DNA of 64,000 nucleotides from Sphingomonadaceae bacterium (GTDB lineage Bacteria > Pseudomonadota > Alphaproteobacteria > Sphingomonadales > Sphingomonadaceae): the NCBI GenBank assembly GCA_947473355.1, contig CANJCQ010000002.1, positions 59,436-123,435 of the forward strand. Direction: 5' to 3'. Shown piece after piece: positions 25,590 to 34,506 of the stretch. The notes beneath the pieces are model-generated. The model saw only the letters and a program-made list of their open reading frames with translations, had not been told where the DNA came from and searched no databases. Made by a program: the position numbers and the translations under genes. Position 1 is the first letter of the stretch. The number at the start of each line of letters is the position of its first letter.

Positions 25590-26756
25590 TTATTCGATAT
25601 AGCGGGCGCAATAGCCGGCAAATTCATGACGGATCTCCGCCTCGTTCAGCCCGAAGCGTTCGAGCGAATAGTCATGCAACGGGCGTTGTTCGCGCTTGTT
25701 GCCCTCAAGGAACTCGCTGAGCAAGGCATCGCGCTGATCGTCGCCGGCAATCCCCATTGCTTCGAGCACACGCCCGGCCTGAACAAGCGGTTCGCGTCCG
25801 ACTGCCCGGTAGTCGATGTCGATAAAACGATGCTCGCCGATGCGCGCGCGCGCTGCCTCGAAGCGGCGCATCCATTGCACAAGGCGGCGGAACCAAAAGC
25901 GGCCGACTTCCTCGTCAGGGATCGTTGCCGAAAGCTTGTAAAGCGCAGCTTCCATGCTGACGTAGCTCGGAACGACATCGAGCGGGTCGCGGTGCGTCAT
26001 CACCAGCACTGCCTCGGGGAATGCCCGCGCGGCAATTTCTGTGTAGGGCAGATGCGACGGGCTCTTGAGAATCCACTTGGCCCCTTTTCGCGCCGGGTCC
26101 TGCCATTGCAGATACTTGAGGATGACCTTGAGGTCCTCGTGCCCGCGTGACTGGTCATAGCCATCGAGCCAGTCGCAGAACGATGGGACGAAACTCATGC
26201 CCTCGATCATCGTAGATACAAACATTTGCCCAAGCACGATGATTTCCTCGTCGGGCGAATCCGGATCGAGCGGGTGAATTGAGGCCAGTTCCGGCGAAAG
26301 CTGCATCCAGCCGTCGATCATCGCCCGGGCATAGGCGCGGCGCTCTGACGGGTTGCCGCGCTGCTCGCCGGGGAAGGGGGCATAGTTCTGCGCTTCGTAC
26401 CAGCGGATAGCAGTCATACCCGGGGTGCTGGCCAGCAGGCGGTGAAAGATTGTGCTTCCAGTGCGCGGCAGCCCGAGGATGATTCCAGCAACTTCCACAC
26501 GCTCGTCGAGGATTTCGGGATGGCGCCTGATATCGTCGATCATGCGCAGGCGGCTGGCGAGACCCTTGACCACGACTTCGGTCTGCCCGGCGACTCCCTC
26601 TGGCGTAAGCCGCGCTTCTGCATTGGCGGCGGCCAGGTATTGATCCATTGGCTCGAGGAACCAGGTGTCGCCAAAATCAGATAGCCCTGTGCGGGCGCAC
26701 GCGGCGCTGAGCATAGCCTCACGCTCGAGCTGGGGTGCGGCCTTGTCGTCGTTCAT
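25590..26756 (-). CDS. Sulfotransferase-family protein
   Basis: This 388-residue protein has the 5'-phosphosulfate loop (GLPRTGST) and the 3'-phosphate-binding region (THRDPLDVVPSY) of PAPS-dependent sulfotransferases. The start at 26756 has a GGAGG 8 nt upstream. It leads an operon with two SDRs and an EthD protein. A sulfotransferase in an island that also holds a sulfatase suggests that sulfated forms of the substrate are made or removed. Whether it sulfates a substrate or has taken on another transfer role is not known. Confidence 0.87.
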   Translation of the reverse strand: MNDDKAAPQLEREAMLSAACARTGLSDFGDTWFLEPMDQYLAAANAEARLTPEGVAGQTEVVVKGLASRLRMIDDIRRHPEILDERVEVAGIILGLPRTGSTIFHRLLASTPGMTAIRWYEAQNYAPFPGEQRGNPSERRAYARAMIDGWMQLSPELASIHPLDPDSPDEEIIVLGQMFVSTMIEGMSFVPSFCDWLDGYDQSRGHEDLKVILKYLQWQDPARKGAKWILKSPSHLPYTEIAARAFPEAVLVMTHRDPLDVVPSYVSMEAALYKLSATIPDEEVGRFWFRRLVQWMRRFEAARARIGEHRFIDIDYRAVGREPLVQAGRVLEAMGIAGDDQRDALLSEFLEGNKREQRPLHDYSLERFGLNEAEIRHEFAGYCARYIE

Positions 26757-26821
26757 CGCGGCATCCTCCATTCATACCCGGACACATTTGTCTTTTGTTG
26801 CAACAGGTCGCTTTGGCGACT

Positions 26822-26854
26822 TTTGCGCAGCCTCGATCCACCCAATTTACGGAA
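26822..26854. promoter_or_regulatory. Degenerate copy of the TTGCGT-N20-ACGCAA element
   Basis: TTTGCGC (26822-26828) and ACGGAA (26849-26854) are exactly 20 nt apart. Each arm has one mismatch from site 1. It lies between the divergent sulfotransferase and Rieske genes, the same context as sites 1, 2 and 4. It is a weak match, kept only for the fixed spacing. Confidence 0.3.
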
Positions 26855-26875
26855 GCCTTGGATTGTTGCTCAATA

Positions 26876-26893
26876 TTTGCATAAAATGCGTAA
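26876..26893 (+). promoter_or_regulatory. TTTGCAT-N3-ATGCGTAA element upstream of the Rieske gene
   Basis: The core GCAT-AAA-ATGC is symmetric, and the end ATGCGTAA(C)AG matches the end of the P450 upstream palindrome (ATGCGTAAAAG). It lies about 120 nt before the Rieske start. Confidence 0.3.
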
Positions 26894-27013
26894 CAGAATT
26901 AGAGGTGATTCTGCAAACACCAAGATGCCGTTCAGACTGTGAACGGCATTGCGAGTCGGTCTGCATGGGGCGAGAACACAGGCAGATTGCAACGAAGTCC
27001 GGAGAGGCGAGCG

Positions 27014-28093
27014 ATGGCGACTACCAAGGAATACGGTTTAGGCGAATTCGATTTCCCGCGCGGCTGGTTCATGATTGGCGAAGCGCAAGAGGCGACGCGC
27101 GAGCCAAAGCCATTGCGCTATTTCGGGCGCGACCTGGTGCTGTATCGGGGTGAATCGGGCGCGGCCTATGTCTGCGACGCCTATTGTCCGCACATGGGCG
27201 CCCACATTGCCCGCAACAAGACTTCGTATATCGTCCTCGACGGCGAACAGGCCGAGGGGGAATCGATCCGCTGCCCGTTCCACGGCTGGCGCTATGGCCC
27301 CGATGGTGCGTGCAACCACATTCCTTATTCGGATTTCATCCCCAAGGCAGCCCGCCTCCGTTTCTATCCCATCATCGAGCGCGCCGGCATCCTGTGGCTG
27401 TGGTATGATCCTGAAGAGCAGGAGCCAGACATTCCCCTCGCCGATTTCGGCGGGCATTATGGTGCGCCGGGCTGGGTCGAATGGAAAATTGACCTGATGG
27501 GCGATCTTGCGGTGCATGGCTGCGAGATAACCGACAACATGGCTGATTTCGGCCACTTCGTGCCGATCCACGGCGCCAGGGACTGGCAGTATTTCGCCAA
27601 CGAGTACCAGGACAACACCGTCCACCAGTATTACTCATCCGGCCATCGCACGCTCACAGCGAACCCCGAAGACATGCTGATGCTCGATACCTGGTATGAG
27701 GGGCCAGGCTTCCTTCAGTCCGAGATGGCAGGGGCCTTCGACAGCTTTATCATGATCGCGAATACGCCGGTCGAAGATGGAATCAGCCGTTCCTGGCATG
27801 GCCTCATGGTCAAGGTCCACGACGGTTCGCGGGAAATTACCGATGCGGACCGCGCCAATGCGCACGCCTACCAGGAGGGCAGCCGGCTGGCTTTCGCCCA
27901 GGATGTCGAAATCTGGGCCAACAAGCGGGCCTGCATCAACCCGCTCGCGATCCCCAAGGATGGCCCCTACGCCAAGAACCGGATCTGGTACTCGCAGTTC
28001 TTCAAACCGCGTTCGAAGGTGGCCGCAATCCAGAAGCGGGCGAACGGGCTCCATGTCACGCTCGACCGCCGGCCAGGCAAGAACGCCGCCTGA
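27014..28093 (+). CDS. Rieske non-haem iron oxygenase, second copy
   Basis: This 359-residue oxygenase component has the [2Fe-2S] site at C58-x-H60 and C87-x2-H90, and the mononuclear iron site in DNMADFGHFVPIH (D-x2-H-x4-H). The ATG at 27014 has GGAG and AGGCGAG sequences just upstream; an earlier in-frame ATG lacks them. It lacks the N-terminal extension of the first Rieske gene at 3615, and the two are clearly diverged paralogues. It opens a + strand operon with three SDRs. A hydroxylase of a polycyclic substrate is the likely role; position and substrate are unknown. Confidence 0.88.
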   Translation: MATTKEYGLGEFDFPRGWFMIGEAQEATREPKPLRYFGRDLVLYRGESGAAYVCDAYCPHMGAHIARNKTSYIVLDGEQAEGESIRCPFHGWRYGPDGACNHIPYSDFIPKAARLRFYPIIERAGILWLWYDPEEQEPDIPLADFGGHYGAPGWVEWKIDLMGDLAVHGCEITDNMADFGHFVPIHGARDWQYFANEYQDNTVHQYYSSGHRTLTANPEDMLMLDTWYEGPGFLQSEMAGAFDSFIMIANTPVEDGISRSWHGLMVKVHDGSREITDADRANAHAYQEGSRLAFAQDVEIWANKRACINPLAIPKDGPYAKNRIWYSQFFKPRSKVAAIQKRANGLHVTLDRRPGKNAA

Positions 28094-28104
28094 AGGGAAG
28101 GGAT

Positions 28105-28872
28105 ATGGCAACCTTTTCCGCAGGATGTGTATTGCTGTTTGGCGGCAGCGGAGGAATCGGCAGCGGGGTCGGGCGTACATTTGCCGAAAGTGGCAGCGAT
28201 GTTGCTGTGGTCTATCGCACCAGGCCCGAAGCGGCCACTGCCGTCGCTGACCACGCCCGCGGCCTTGGCCGCAAGGCGAGTACACACTGCGCTGATGTTA
28301 CCCGGCCAGATCAGGTGAGCGCCGCGATCAAAGCGGCGATTGCCGAACACGGGCGGGTTCATTCGCTGGTCTGGGGTGCCGGACCGCTGGTCAACCAGCG
28401 TTACCTCGCCGAGACCCCGCTCGAGGAATGGCGACACGCTCTGGATGTCGAAGCAACTGGTTTCTTCACCGCTGCGACCATGCTGATCCCGCATATGCGC
28501 GAACAGGGCGGCGGCAGCTTCGTGCACCTCGGCTCGGCGGGGCATGACTGGTGGCCGGCGCGTGATGGCCTGTCAGTCGCGGCCAAGGCTCCCAATGAGG
28601 CGCTGGTAAAGGGCATTGCCAAGGAAGAAGGCAAGAACGGCATTCGCGCCAATTCGGTGCTGGTCGGAGTGATCGATGCCGGCCAATTGCACAGGCTCAC
28701 CGAACTTGGACAACTCGACGCTACCTGGGTCGAGGAAACGCACAAGCTATTGGCGATAAAGCGTTGGGGCACGCCCGCAGAGATCGGCCATGCCGCTGCC
28801 TATTTCTGCAGCAATGAGGCGGCCTATGTCACCGGGCAGACGATTTCGGTTTCAGGCGGATTTGGGGTCTGA
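28105..28872 (+). CDS. Atypical SDR lacking the catalytic tyrosine
   Basis: This 255-residue protein has the SDR nucleotide-binding motif FGGSGGIGSG, and SAG with S144 at the usual serine place. The expected Y-x3-K is replaced by S157-V-A-A-K161, and no tyrosine sits in the FabI-type Y-x6-K position either. It may be an enoyl reductase-like or non-dehydrogenase SDR, or use another acid. It follows the Rieske gene by 11 nt and is co-transcribed with it. Confidence 0.8.
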   Translation: MATFSAGCVLLFGGSGGIGSGVGRTFAESGSDVAVVYRTRPEAATAVADHARGLGRKASTHCADVTRPDQVSAAIKAAIAEHGRVHSLVWGAGPLVNQRYLAETPLEEWRHALDVEATGFFTAATMLIPHMREQGGGSFVHLGSAGHDWWPARDGLSVAAKAPNEALVKGIAKEEGKNGIRANSVLVGVIDAGQLHRLTELGQLDATWVEETHKLLAIKRWGTPAEIGHAAAYFCSNEAAYVTGQTISVSGGFGV

Positions 28873-28927
28873 GATCAGGCCCGAATTTCAACAGCATTTC
28901 TAACAATTCAATCGGGAGAACAGGCCA

Positions 28928-29710
28928 ATGGGCAGACTTTCAGGCAAGGTGGCAATCATCACCGGCGGTGCGCGCGGTATGGGCGCGGCGACATCGCGGC
29001 TGTTTGCTGCCGAAGGTGCGAAAGTGGCGATCGCCGACGTGCTCGACGATGCCGGCGCAGCGCTTGCCGCCGAGATCGGCAGTGCCGCACGATTCTATCG
29101 GCTCGACGTCACCAGCGAGGATGCCTGGGCGCAGATTGTCGGCAAAGTCGAGGCTGACTTTGGCCCGGTCGATGTGCTGGTCAACAATGCCGGCATCCTG
29201 CTGTTCAAGAGCTTGCTTGAAACCAGCCTCGAGGATTACGAGAGGGTTCTGAAGGTCAACCTTGTCGGCGAGTTTCTTGGCATCAAGGCCGTGGCGCCAG
29301 GAATGGTGGCGCGCGGCAAGGGTTCGATCGTCAACATTTCATCTGTCGATGGCATGAAAGGGGCCAATGGCCTTGCTGCCTATGCATCAAGCAAGTGGGG
29401 CGTGCGCGGGCTAACCCGGGTGGCGGCAATGGAGCTCGGCCATCGCGGCGTCAGGGTCAATTCGGTCCACCCTGGCGGGGTCGACACGATCATGACCAAT
29501 CATGATGGTGGCTCGCGAGACGAGGTCAACCAGCGCTTCGGGAACATCCCGGCCCAGCGGGTCGGCGGTCCGGAAGAGATCGCCGCCGCCAGCCTGTTTC
29601 TCGCCAGCGATGAAAGCTCCTACATGATAGGCTCAGAGATTGTCGTCGATGGCGGCATGGTTCTCGGGCACTATTACGCCGGGATGCCAGGGGCACCGGG
29701 GGCGAGGTGA
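28928..29710 (+). CDS. Short-chain dehydrogenase/reductase, hydroxysteroid-dehydrogenase-like
   Basis: This 260-residue SDR has GGARGMG, NNAG, and YASSK. The PGGVDT segment and the overall pattern resemble 3-alpha/20-beta-hydroxysteroid dehydrogenases and cyclohexanol dehydrogenases. A GGGAGAA site precedes the ATG. It is third in the Rieske operon. Confidence 0.88.
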   Translation: MGRLSGKVAIITGGARGMGAATSRLFAAEGAKVAIADVLDDAGAALAAEIGSAARFYRLDVTSEDAWAQIVGKVEADFGPVDVLVNNAGILLFKSLLETSLEDYERVLKVNLVGEFLGIKAVAPGMVARGKGSIVNISSVDGMKGANGLAAYASSKWGVRGLTRVAAMELGHRGVRVNSVHPGGVDTIMTNHDGGSRDEVNQRFGNIPAQRVGGPEEIAAASLFLASDESSYMIGSEIVVDGGMVLGHYYAGMPGAPGAR

Positions 29711-29766
29711 TCGGCATGCCAGACAGCGGGCCAGCATAGGAAAATCAAGCAAGGCGGGAGAGTCGA

Positions 29767-30507
29767 ATGTTGTTTCAAGGCAAGAATGTGCTGGTTACCG
29801 GCGCGGCATCGGGCATCGGCAGGGCGACGGCTATCAAGTTTGCCGCTGAAGGTGCCAATGTGACTATCGGCGATGTCAACGAAGCCGGCCTCAATGCGAC
29901 TGCCGCCATGATGGCGAGCAAGCCGCGGATTGTGCACTTCGATGCCCTCGATTTTGATTCGTGCCGCGATCTTGTTGCCGTGGCAGCTCAGGATGGTCTC
30001 GACGTCCTGTGCAACATTTCGGGCATCCTCAAATGGGGCCCCACTGAAGACTTCGCGGTCCAGGATTTCGAACGCATTATGGCGGTCAATACCACGTCTG
30101 TCTTTGTGCTGTGCCAAGCGGCGCTGCCGCACCTGGTCAAGTCAAAGGGGAACATCGTCAACACAGCTTCGACTGCATCGCTTCAGGGAATCGCCTACAC
30201 CATCGCCTATTCCGCATCGAAACATGCGGTGGCGGCGATAACCAAGGGCCTTGCCATCGAGTTCGCCGCGCGCGGGGTCAGGGTCAATGCGATCTGCCCT
30301 GGCATGGTCAACACCGCCATGGGCAATGCCGCACCGCCCGTGGGCGATGTCGACTGGTCGCTGGTCATGCGCAATGCGCCCAAGCTGGAAAACGGGACCT
30401 GCGAGCCAGAGGATATTGCCGAACTCTTTGCTTATCTCGCCAGCGACAAGGCGCGCAAAGTCACGGGATCGCTGTTCACCATCGATGGAGGGCAGTTGGC
30501 AGGTTAG
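29767..30507 (+). CDS. Short-chain dehydrogenase/reductase
   Basis: This 246-residue SDR has TGAASGIG and YSASK with a C-terminal TIDGGQ. The middle CNISG replaces the common NNAG. A GGGAGAG site precedes the ATG. It is the last gene of the Rieske-SDR-SDR-SDR operon and overlaps the end of the convergent membrane-protein gene by 4 nt. Confidence 0.88.
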   Translation: MLFQGKNVLVTGAASGIGRATAIKFAAEGANVTIGDVNEAGLNATAAMMASKPRIVHFDALDFDSCRDLVAVAAQDGLDVLCNISGILKWGPTEDFAVQDFERIMAVNTTSVFVLCQAALPHLVKSKGNIVNTASTASLQGIAYTIAYSASKHAVAAITKGLAIEFAARGVRVNAICPGMVNTAMGNAAPPVGDVDWSLVMRNAPKLENGTCEPEDIAELFAYLASDKARKVTGSLFTIDGGQLAG

Positions 30508-30938
30508 GCCGTGGGCTGGTTGGGGCCGGCCTTCGGGCGATAGATAAGCTCGAATGCCAGGCCGGTCAGAACCATCAGCACCATGCCCTCGATCACCTGC
30601 ATGCCAAGCACCGTCCAGCTCGTGTCCTTGATCGCGACGAAAAACTGCATGTTTGGAATGACGACGAAAAAGCCGCCCCATACGCCCCACCATGCCGCGC
30701 TGGCATAGCCGCGCCGGGGATAGAGCCGGAGGAACATGAAACAGAACAGCATCAGCTGGACGACATAGGTGGCAAACAGGAAGGGAAACAGCGCCATGAT
30801 CTCAGCTGTTGGCCGCTGCGGATAGCCAGCATAAATGCTCGCGGCAAAGGTGCCATGGAACCACACGTCGAGCACGAAGATCACTACCGCTACGACAAAG
30901 CCAGCAACGAGGAACCGGGGTTTGTCGATAGCTTGCAC
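30504..30938 (-). CDS. Four-helix membrane protein of unknown function
   Basis: This 144-residue protein has four hydrophobic segments, at residues about 9-28, 45-66, 74-98 and 108-127, with a basic cytoplasmic tail. I chose the GTG at 30938, because GGGAG lies 6 nt upstream; the open frame extends 54 codons further but has no ribosome site. No motif that I recognise is present. It sits alone between the catabolic operons. Confidence 0.65.
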   Translation of the reverse strand: MQAIDKPRFLVAGFVVAVVIFVLDVWFHGTFAASIYAGYPQRPTAEIMALFPFLFATYVVQLMLFCFMFLRLYPRRGYASAAWWGVWGGFFVVIPNMQFFVAIKDTSWTVLGMQVIEGMVLMVLTGLAFELIYRPKAGPNQPTA

Positions 30939-31040
30939 AGCCTGCTCCCTGATTGTGTTGTGGGCATGGATCACTGAAAGTCGCCGCCAAGTCAAATCGC
31001 AGCGCCACTCAGGCGCGGTTACGGGAAAGAACGAGGAATA

Positions 31041-32135
31041 ATGCCAATGGATAATCTGGCAAATGCAGACGCAGTCCGGCTGGCCCATATCTGGCGTCAA
31101 TTCTGCGCCCAGTTGGCCGAGGCGGGCGAGGTGTTACTCCGAGAATCAGCGCCAGCAACCCCGCTCGAGCAGGCCGAGGGCTTGCGCTATCTGAGCCGCC
31201 TGACGCGAACGGCGCTCAACATGGCGGTGGATTCTGCCGACCCCGACTTTCCCCGGCTGTTTCAGCTTTGCGATGACAAGATCAAGATCGGTGCCGACAA
31301 TCCCGATAATATCTACGAGCAGACGGTGATCGACCCGGCTCGCGAATATCGCATTCGGGGAAGGCGCAATGGTTGCCCCTATCTGTCATTCGGCACCAAA
31401 GCCAACCGCTACGCCACTGACGGCACGATGATGTCGACTGGCGAGGTGGAACTCGGCGATCTCCATGTCGAGCCCGATGGCAGTTTCGAAATCGCGGTAA
31501 GCCGCAGGCCGCAAACGGGCAACTGGCTGCCCATGGCAGACGATTCCTCAATGCTGATCATCCGCCAGACCTTCGATGACAAGAAAGTGCAATCGAAGGC
31601 CGAAATCGAAGTCGAGCGGATTGGAGCGGGACCAGCGGCGCCAGAGTTGCTCACGCCGGAGCGGATCGAAGCGCAACTCACTCAGGCCGCCGCCTTTGTG
31701 CGCGGCACAGCCAATACATTTGCCGATTGGGCCGAATGGTTCGTGCCGGATGTCAACCGGATCTACGAGGGCGACCAGTCAGTGTTTCAGCGCGGCGGCG
31801 GCGATCCGCGCATCTGGTATGGCCATGCCGCCTACGAGCTTGCCCCCGGCGAGGCCTGGGTGCTCGAAGTCAAACCACCGGAATGCCGCATGTGGAATTT
31901 CCAGCTCGACAACTGGTGGATGGAATCGCTCGACTGGGTCAATCAGAAGGTCTGGGTCAATGGACACATGGCGAAGTACGAGCCAGACGGGCGGGTCATC
32001 GTAGTCTGCGCCGAGCGTGATCCGGGCTTTGGCAACTGGATCGATCTTGCCGGCCACCGCAAGGGCACTGCCCTGTGGCGGTGGATCGAGGCCCAGGAGC
32101 ACCCGGTGCCGCAATGCCGGGTCGTGAAGCTGTAG
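31041..32135 (+). CDS. DUF1214-domain protein
   Basis: This 364-residue cytoplasmic protein has the TGNWLPMADDSSMLIIRQ pattern of DUF1214 and a C-terminal beta-rich region (WNFQLDNWWM, DPGFGNWID). Such proteins are common in sphingomonad and mycobacterial catabolic clusters, but their role is unknown. GAGGA lies 3 nt before the ATG at 31041 and 9 nt before one at 31047, so the start is uncertain by two codons. It is in an apparent operon with two SnoaL-like genes. Confidence 0.75.
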   Translation: MPMDNLANADAVRLAHIWRQFCAQLAEAGEVLLRESAPATPLEQAEGLRYLSRLTRTALNMAVDSADPDFPRLFQLCDDKIKIGADNPDNIYEQTVIDPAREYRIRGRRNGCPYLSFGTKANRYATDGTMMSTGEVELGDLHVEPDGSFEIAVSRRPQTGNWLPMADDSSMLIIRQTFDDKKVQSKAEIEVERIGAGPAAPELLTPERIEAQLTQAAAFVRGTANTFADWAEWFVPDVNRIYEGDQSVFQRGGGDPRIWYGHAAYELAPGEAWVLEVKPPECRMWNFQLDNWWMESLDWVNQKVWVNGHMAKYEPDGRVIVVCAERDPGFGNWIDLAGHRKGTALWRWIEAQEHPVPQCRVVKL

Positions 32136-32148
32136 GATAATTGGCGCG

Positions 32149-32673
32149 ATGGACCAGGCTTTGCTCGATCAGGTGGCCCTGCGCGATCTCGTAATGCGCT
32201 ATTGCCGCGGTATTGACCGTCGCGATTTTGCATTGGTGCGCTCGCTCTATCATGACGACGCCATCGATGATCACGGCACTATGTTCTCGGGTCCGCCCGA
32301 TGCCTTTGTCGCCTGGCTGCCGGCGGCCATGGCGCCTTGGGAACTGACAATCCATTCGGTGACTAATTCAACCTTCGCCCTTGCAGGGGACCGCGCCGAA
32401 GGCGAGCACTATGTGCGTGCCTGGCACCGCACCCACCCGCCAGATCGCAAGGAATATATCATTCGCGGCCGCTACCTTGACCGCTACGAGCGCCGGGCAG
32501 GTCAGTGGAAGTTTCTCCATCGCTCGCTGGTGTTCGATCATGGCGAGATCCGGGCCATCGATGAGGAAGCCATGGCCCAGCTTGGCAGCGACGCTGTGCA
32601 AGGTACGAGTGGCTACGATGATCCGTCGTGGAGGCTCGAGATGCTGGCGCGTTCGGGAAAGGTACAGCCATGA
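32149..32673 (+). CDS. SnoaL/KSI-like protein
   Basis: This 174-residue NTF2-like protein has the opening MRYCRGIDRRDFALVRSLYH-type helix, DDAIDDHG, and a C-terminal RAGQWKFLHRS strand pair. The fold includes ketosteroid isomerase and scytalone dehydratase. It lies 13 nt after the DUF1214 gene and overlaps the next SnoaL gene by ATGA. A dehydration or isomerisation role is possible. Confidence 0.78.
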   Translation: MDQALLDQVALRDLVMRYCRGIDRRDFALVRSLYHDDAIDDHGTMFSGPPDAFVAWLPAAMAPWELTIHSVTNSTFALAGDRAEGEHYVRAWHRTHPPDRKEYIIRGRYLDRYERRAGQWKFLHRSLVFDHGEIRAIDEEAMAQLGSDAVQGTSGYDDPSWRLEMLARSGKVQP

Positions 32674-33140
32674 TGACTTTGCAGGAAATTTCCGACCGGC
32701 TGGAGATTCAGGATCTCTTCGCCCGCTATTGCTTCGCCATCGATGAGCGCAATTGGGATGCGCTGGACCGGATATTCACGCCCAACGCGCGGATCGACTA
32801 CACCGAGACCGGCGGAGCGAAGGGGTCGCTCGCCGAGATCAAGGCCTGGCTGCCGCGCGCGCTCGAACGCTTCCCTGCCTTCCAGCATATGGTGGCAACG
32901 AGCCGGCTCGTGTTCGATGGCGACAGCGCTAGCAGCCGCACCATTCTTTTCAATCCCATGGTTCTGCCCGGCAAGGACGGCACGCCGCAAACCTTCTTCA
33001 TCGGCCTGTGGTACCGTGATCGGCTGGTGCGCACCGGAGATGGGTGGCGCATTGCAGAGCGCCATGAGGAGATGAGCTGGACGCACAATGTCCCGGCAAT
33101 GGATCCGGCGCCCGAACTTGGCAGCGAAGGATCGGCTTAG
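32670..33140 (+). CDS. SnoaL/KSI-like protein
   Basis: This 156-residue paralogue of the preceding protein starts at the ATG overlapping its stop (ATGA), after GGAAAGG. It keeps ARYCFAIDERNWDALDRIF and ARIDYTETGG; the Tyr and Asp here lie where ketosteroid isomerases place catalytic residues, but the assignment needs a structural alignment. The pair may form a heteromer, given the translational coupling. Confidence 0.78.
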   Translation: MMTLQEISDRLEIQDLFARYCFAIDERNWDALDRIFTPNARIDYTETGGAKGSLAEIKAWLPRALERFPAFQHMVATSRLVFDGDSASSRTILFNPMVLPGKDGTPQTFFIGLWYRDRLVRTGDGWRIAERHEEMSWTHNVPAMDPAPELGSEGSA

Positions 33141-33178
33141 CTCGGCCAATTGCAGGCGCCTCGCCGCTGGGCGTGGTC

Positions 33179-33199
33179 GCTAACAGAAAGTTCGTTAGC
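33179..33199. other. Hairpin between convergent genes
   Basis: GCTAAC-N9-GTTAGC is a perfect 6-bp stem across the stop codon of the - strand gene. It may act as a weak bidirectional terminator, but no U tract is present. Confidence 0.3.
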
Positions 33200-33719
33200 T
33201 ACCGGCTGCGAAAAGCGCTTCGGCGCGAGCTTTGAGAGCGAAGGCGCTGTCGTCGAAGGCGCGCTTGATCCAGGGTCCGGCGAAGCGAAACACATGGATG
33301 CCGTTGGCGCCGAGGAAGGCGTCGGTCGAGAAATAGCGGCAGGATTCCGGCCCCGTCGCCTCGATCACCTGATCGCGCCGGGCAGGGTATGGCCAGGCTT
33401 CGCTGTGTTTCATCTCCCACGAGATCATCCGCTCGGGTTCCAGCGCGCAGATATATTCGCAATTGGGTACCAATGATCCGGGCACGGCATAGTTGATAAG
33501 CGTCATATCCACTGCCGCGCCCATTTCCAGGGTCGATGCTGCGCGGATGCAGAACGGATTCCATTCGTTGTAGCGCGGCATGTCGCAAAGCACATCCCAC
33601 ACCAACCGCGCCGGAGCAGCCACTTCCACCGTGACACTGATTGTCACCGCGTCGGCGTTGAAGCCCGTGACGGGATCTTCGTCCAGGCGAAGTGCTGTCT
33701 TCATCCAGTCGAGCATCAT
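33195..33719 (-). CDS. SRPBCC-fold (START-like) protein
   Basis: This is a 174-residue protein of the SRPBCC superfamily with VTVEVAAPARLVWDVLCDM, followed by YNEWNPF, the common polyketide-cyclase/START-like signature. The ATG at 33719 has GGAGG 7 nt upstream. Members bind hydrophobic ligands or catalyse cyclisation. It follows the SDR at 33736 by 16 nt in one operon. Confidence 0.83.
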   Translation of the reverse strand: MMLDWMKTALRLDEDPVTGFNADAVTISVTVEVAAPARLVWDVLCDMPRYNEWNPFCIRAASTLEMGAAVDMTLINYAVPGSLVPNCEYICALEPERMISWEMKHSEAWPYPARRDQVIEATGPESCRYFSTDAFLGANGIHVFRFAGPWIKRAFDDSAFALKARAEALFAAGS

Positions 33720-33735
33720 TGCATTCCCTCCTTGC

Positions 33736-34506
33736 TCAGGCCGCGACCCAGTCGCCGCCGTTGACGTCGAGCATGGCGCCGGTGATCTCGGAGGCATAGT
33801 CCGATAGCAGGAAGTATACCGCCTTGGCGCAATCGGCATCCGAGGGGATGTGGCCGACCGGCACTTCACTTTCGCGTTGCTTGCGGAACGCCTCTCCTCC
33901 TTCGCCGATGCCGGCGAAGAAGCCTTCGAGCGGGACGCCCAGCATCCAGCCCATCAGCGCGGTATTGACCCGGATACCGGTGCCGCCGAATTCGACGGCC
34001 AGGTGCCTGGTCAGATGGTTGAGGGCGCCCTTGGCCATCCCGTAACCGCCTTCGCCGGGCATCGGCTTGCGGGTGCACAGGGTCGATATGTTGACGATCG
34101 AACCGGATCCTTGCGCCTTCATCGCAGGATAGACCGCCATCGCCATGCGCAGCGCGCCTGCGGAGTTAACGTCAAGTGCGCGCAAAACCTGCTCGATGTC
34201 ATGTTCGATGAGCGGGCCCCAGTCGGGATGATAGTAGGCTGAATTGACCAGGCCATCGATTCGCCCCCATTTGGCCAGCGCGGCTTCGGCGGCAGCCTTG
34301 CACTGGCTCATATCGGTGACGTCGAGTGGAACGGCAATCGCCTCCCCGCCCTGTTCGACGATTTCAGCCGCGATTGCCTCGATCGCGTCTTGCGATCGGG
34401 CGGTTACGACGACCTTTGCGCCTTCGCGCGCTGCGCCCCGGCAAGCGGCCTGTCCCATGCCGGGCCCTGCGCCGGTGATGATCACGACCTTGTCCTTGAG
34501 TATCAT
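33736..34506 (-). CDS. Short-chain dehydrogenase/reductase
   Basis: This 256-residue SDR has TGAGPGMG and YGMAK with the serine in NISTL. AAGGA lies upstream of its ATG. It leads a two-gene operon with the SRPBCC protein. The gap to the divergent Baeyer-Villiger-type gene holds site 4 of the shared operator. Confidence 0.88.
   Translation of the reverse strand: MILKDKVVIITGAGPGMGQAACRGAAREGAKVVVTARSQDAIEAIAAEIVEQGGEAIAVPLDVTDMSQCKAAAEAALAKWGRIDGLVNSAYYHPDWGPLIEHDIEQVLRALDVNSAGALRMAMAVYPAMKAQGSGSIVNISTLCTRKPMPGEGGYGMAKGALNHLTRHLAVEFGGTGIRVNTALMGWMLGVPLEGFFAGIGEGGEAFRKQRESEVPVGHIPSDADCAKAVYFLLSDYASEITGAMLDVNGGDWVAA

Noticed and set aside
33195..33199. Strong terminator at the 33.18-kb hairpin
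   Set aside because: The 6-bp stem has no U tract and overlaps a stop codon; kept only as a weak hairpin.
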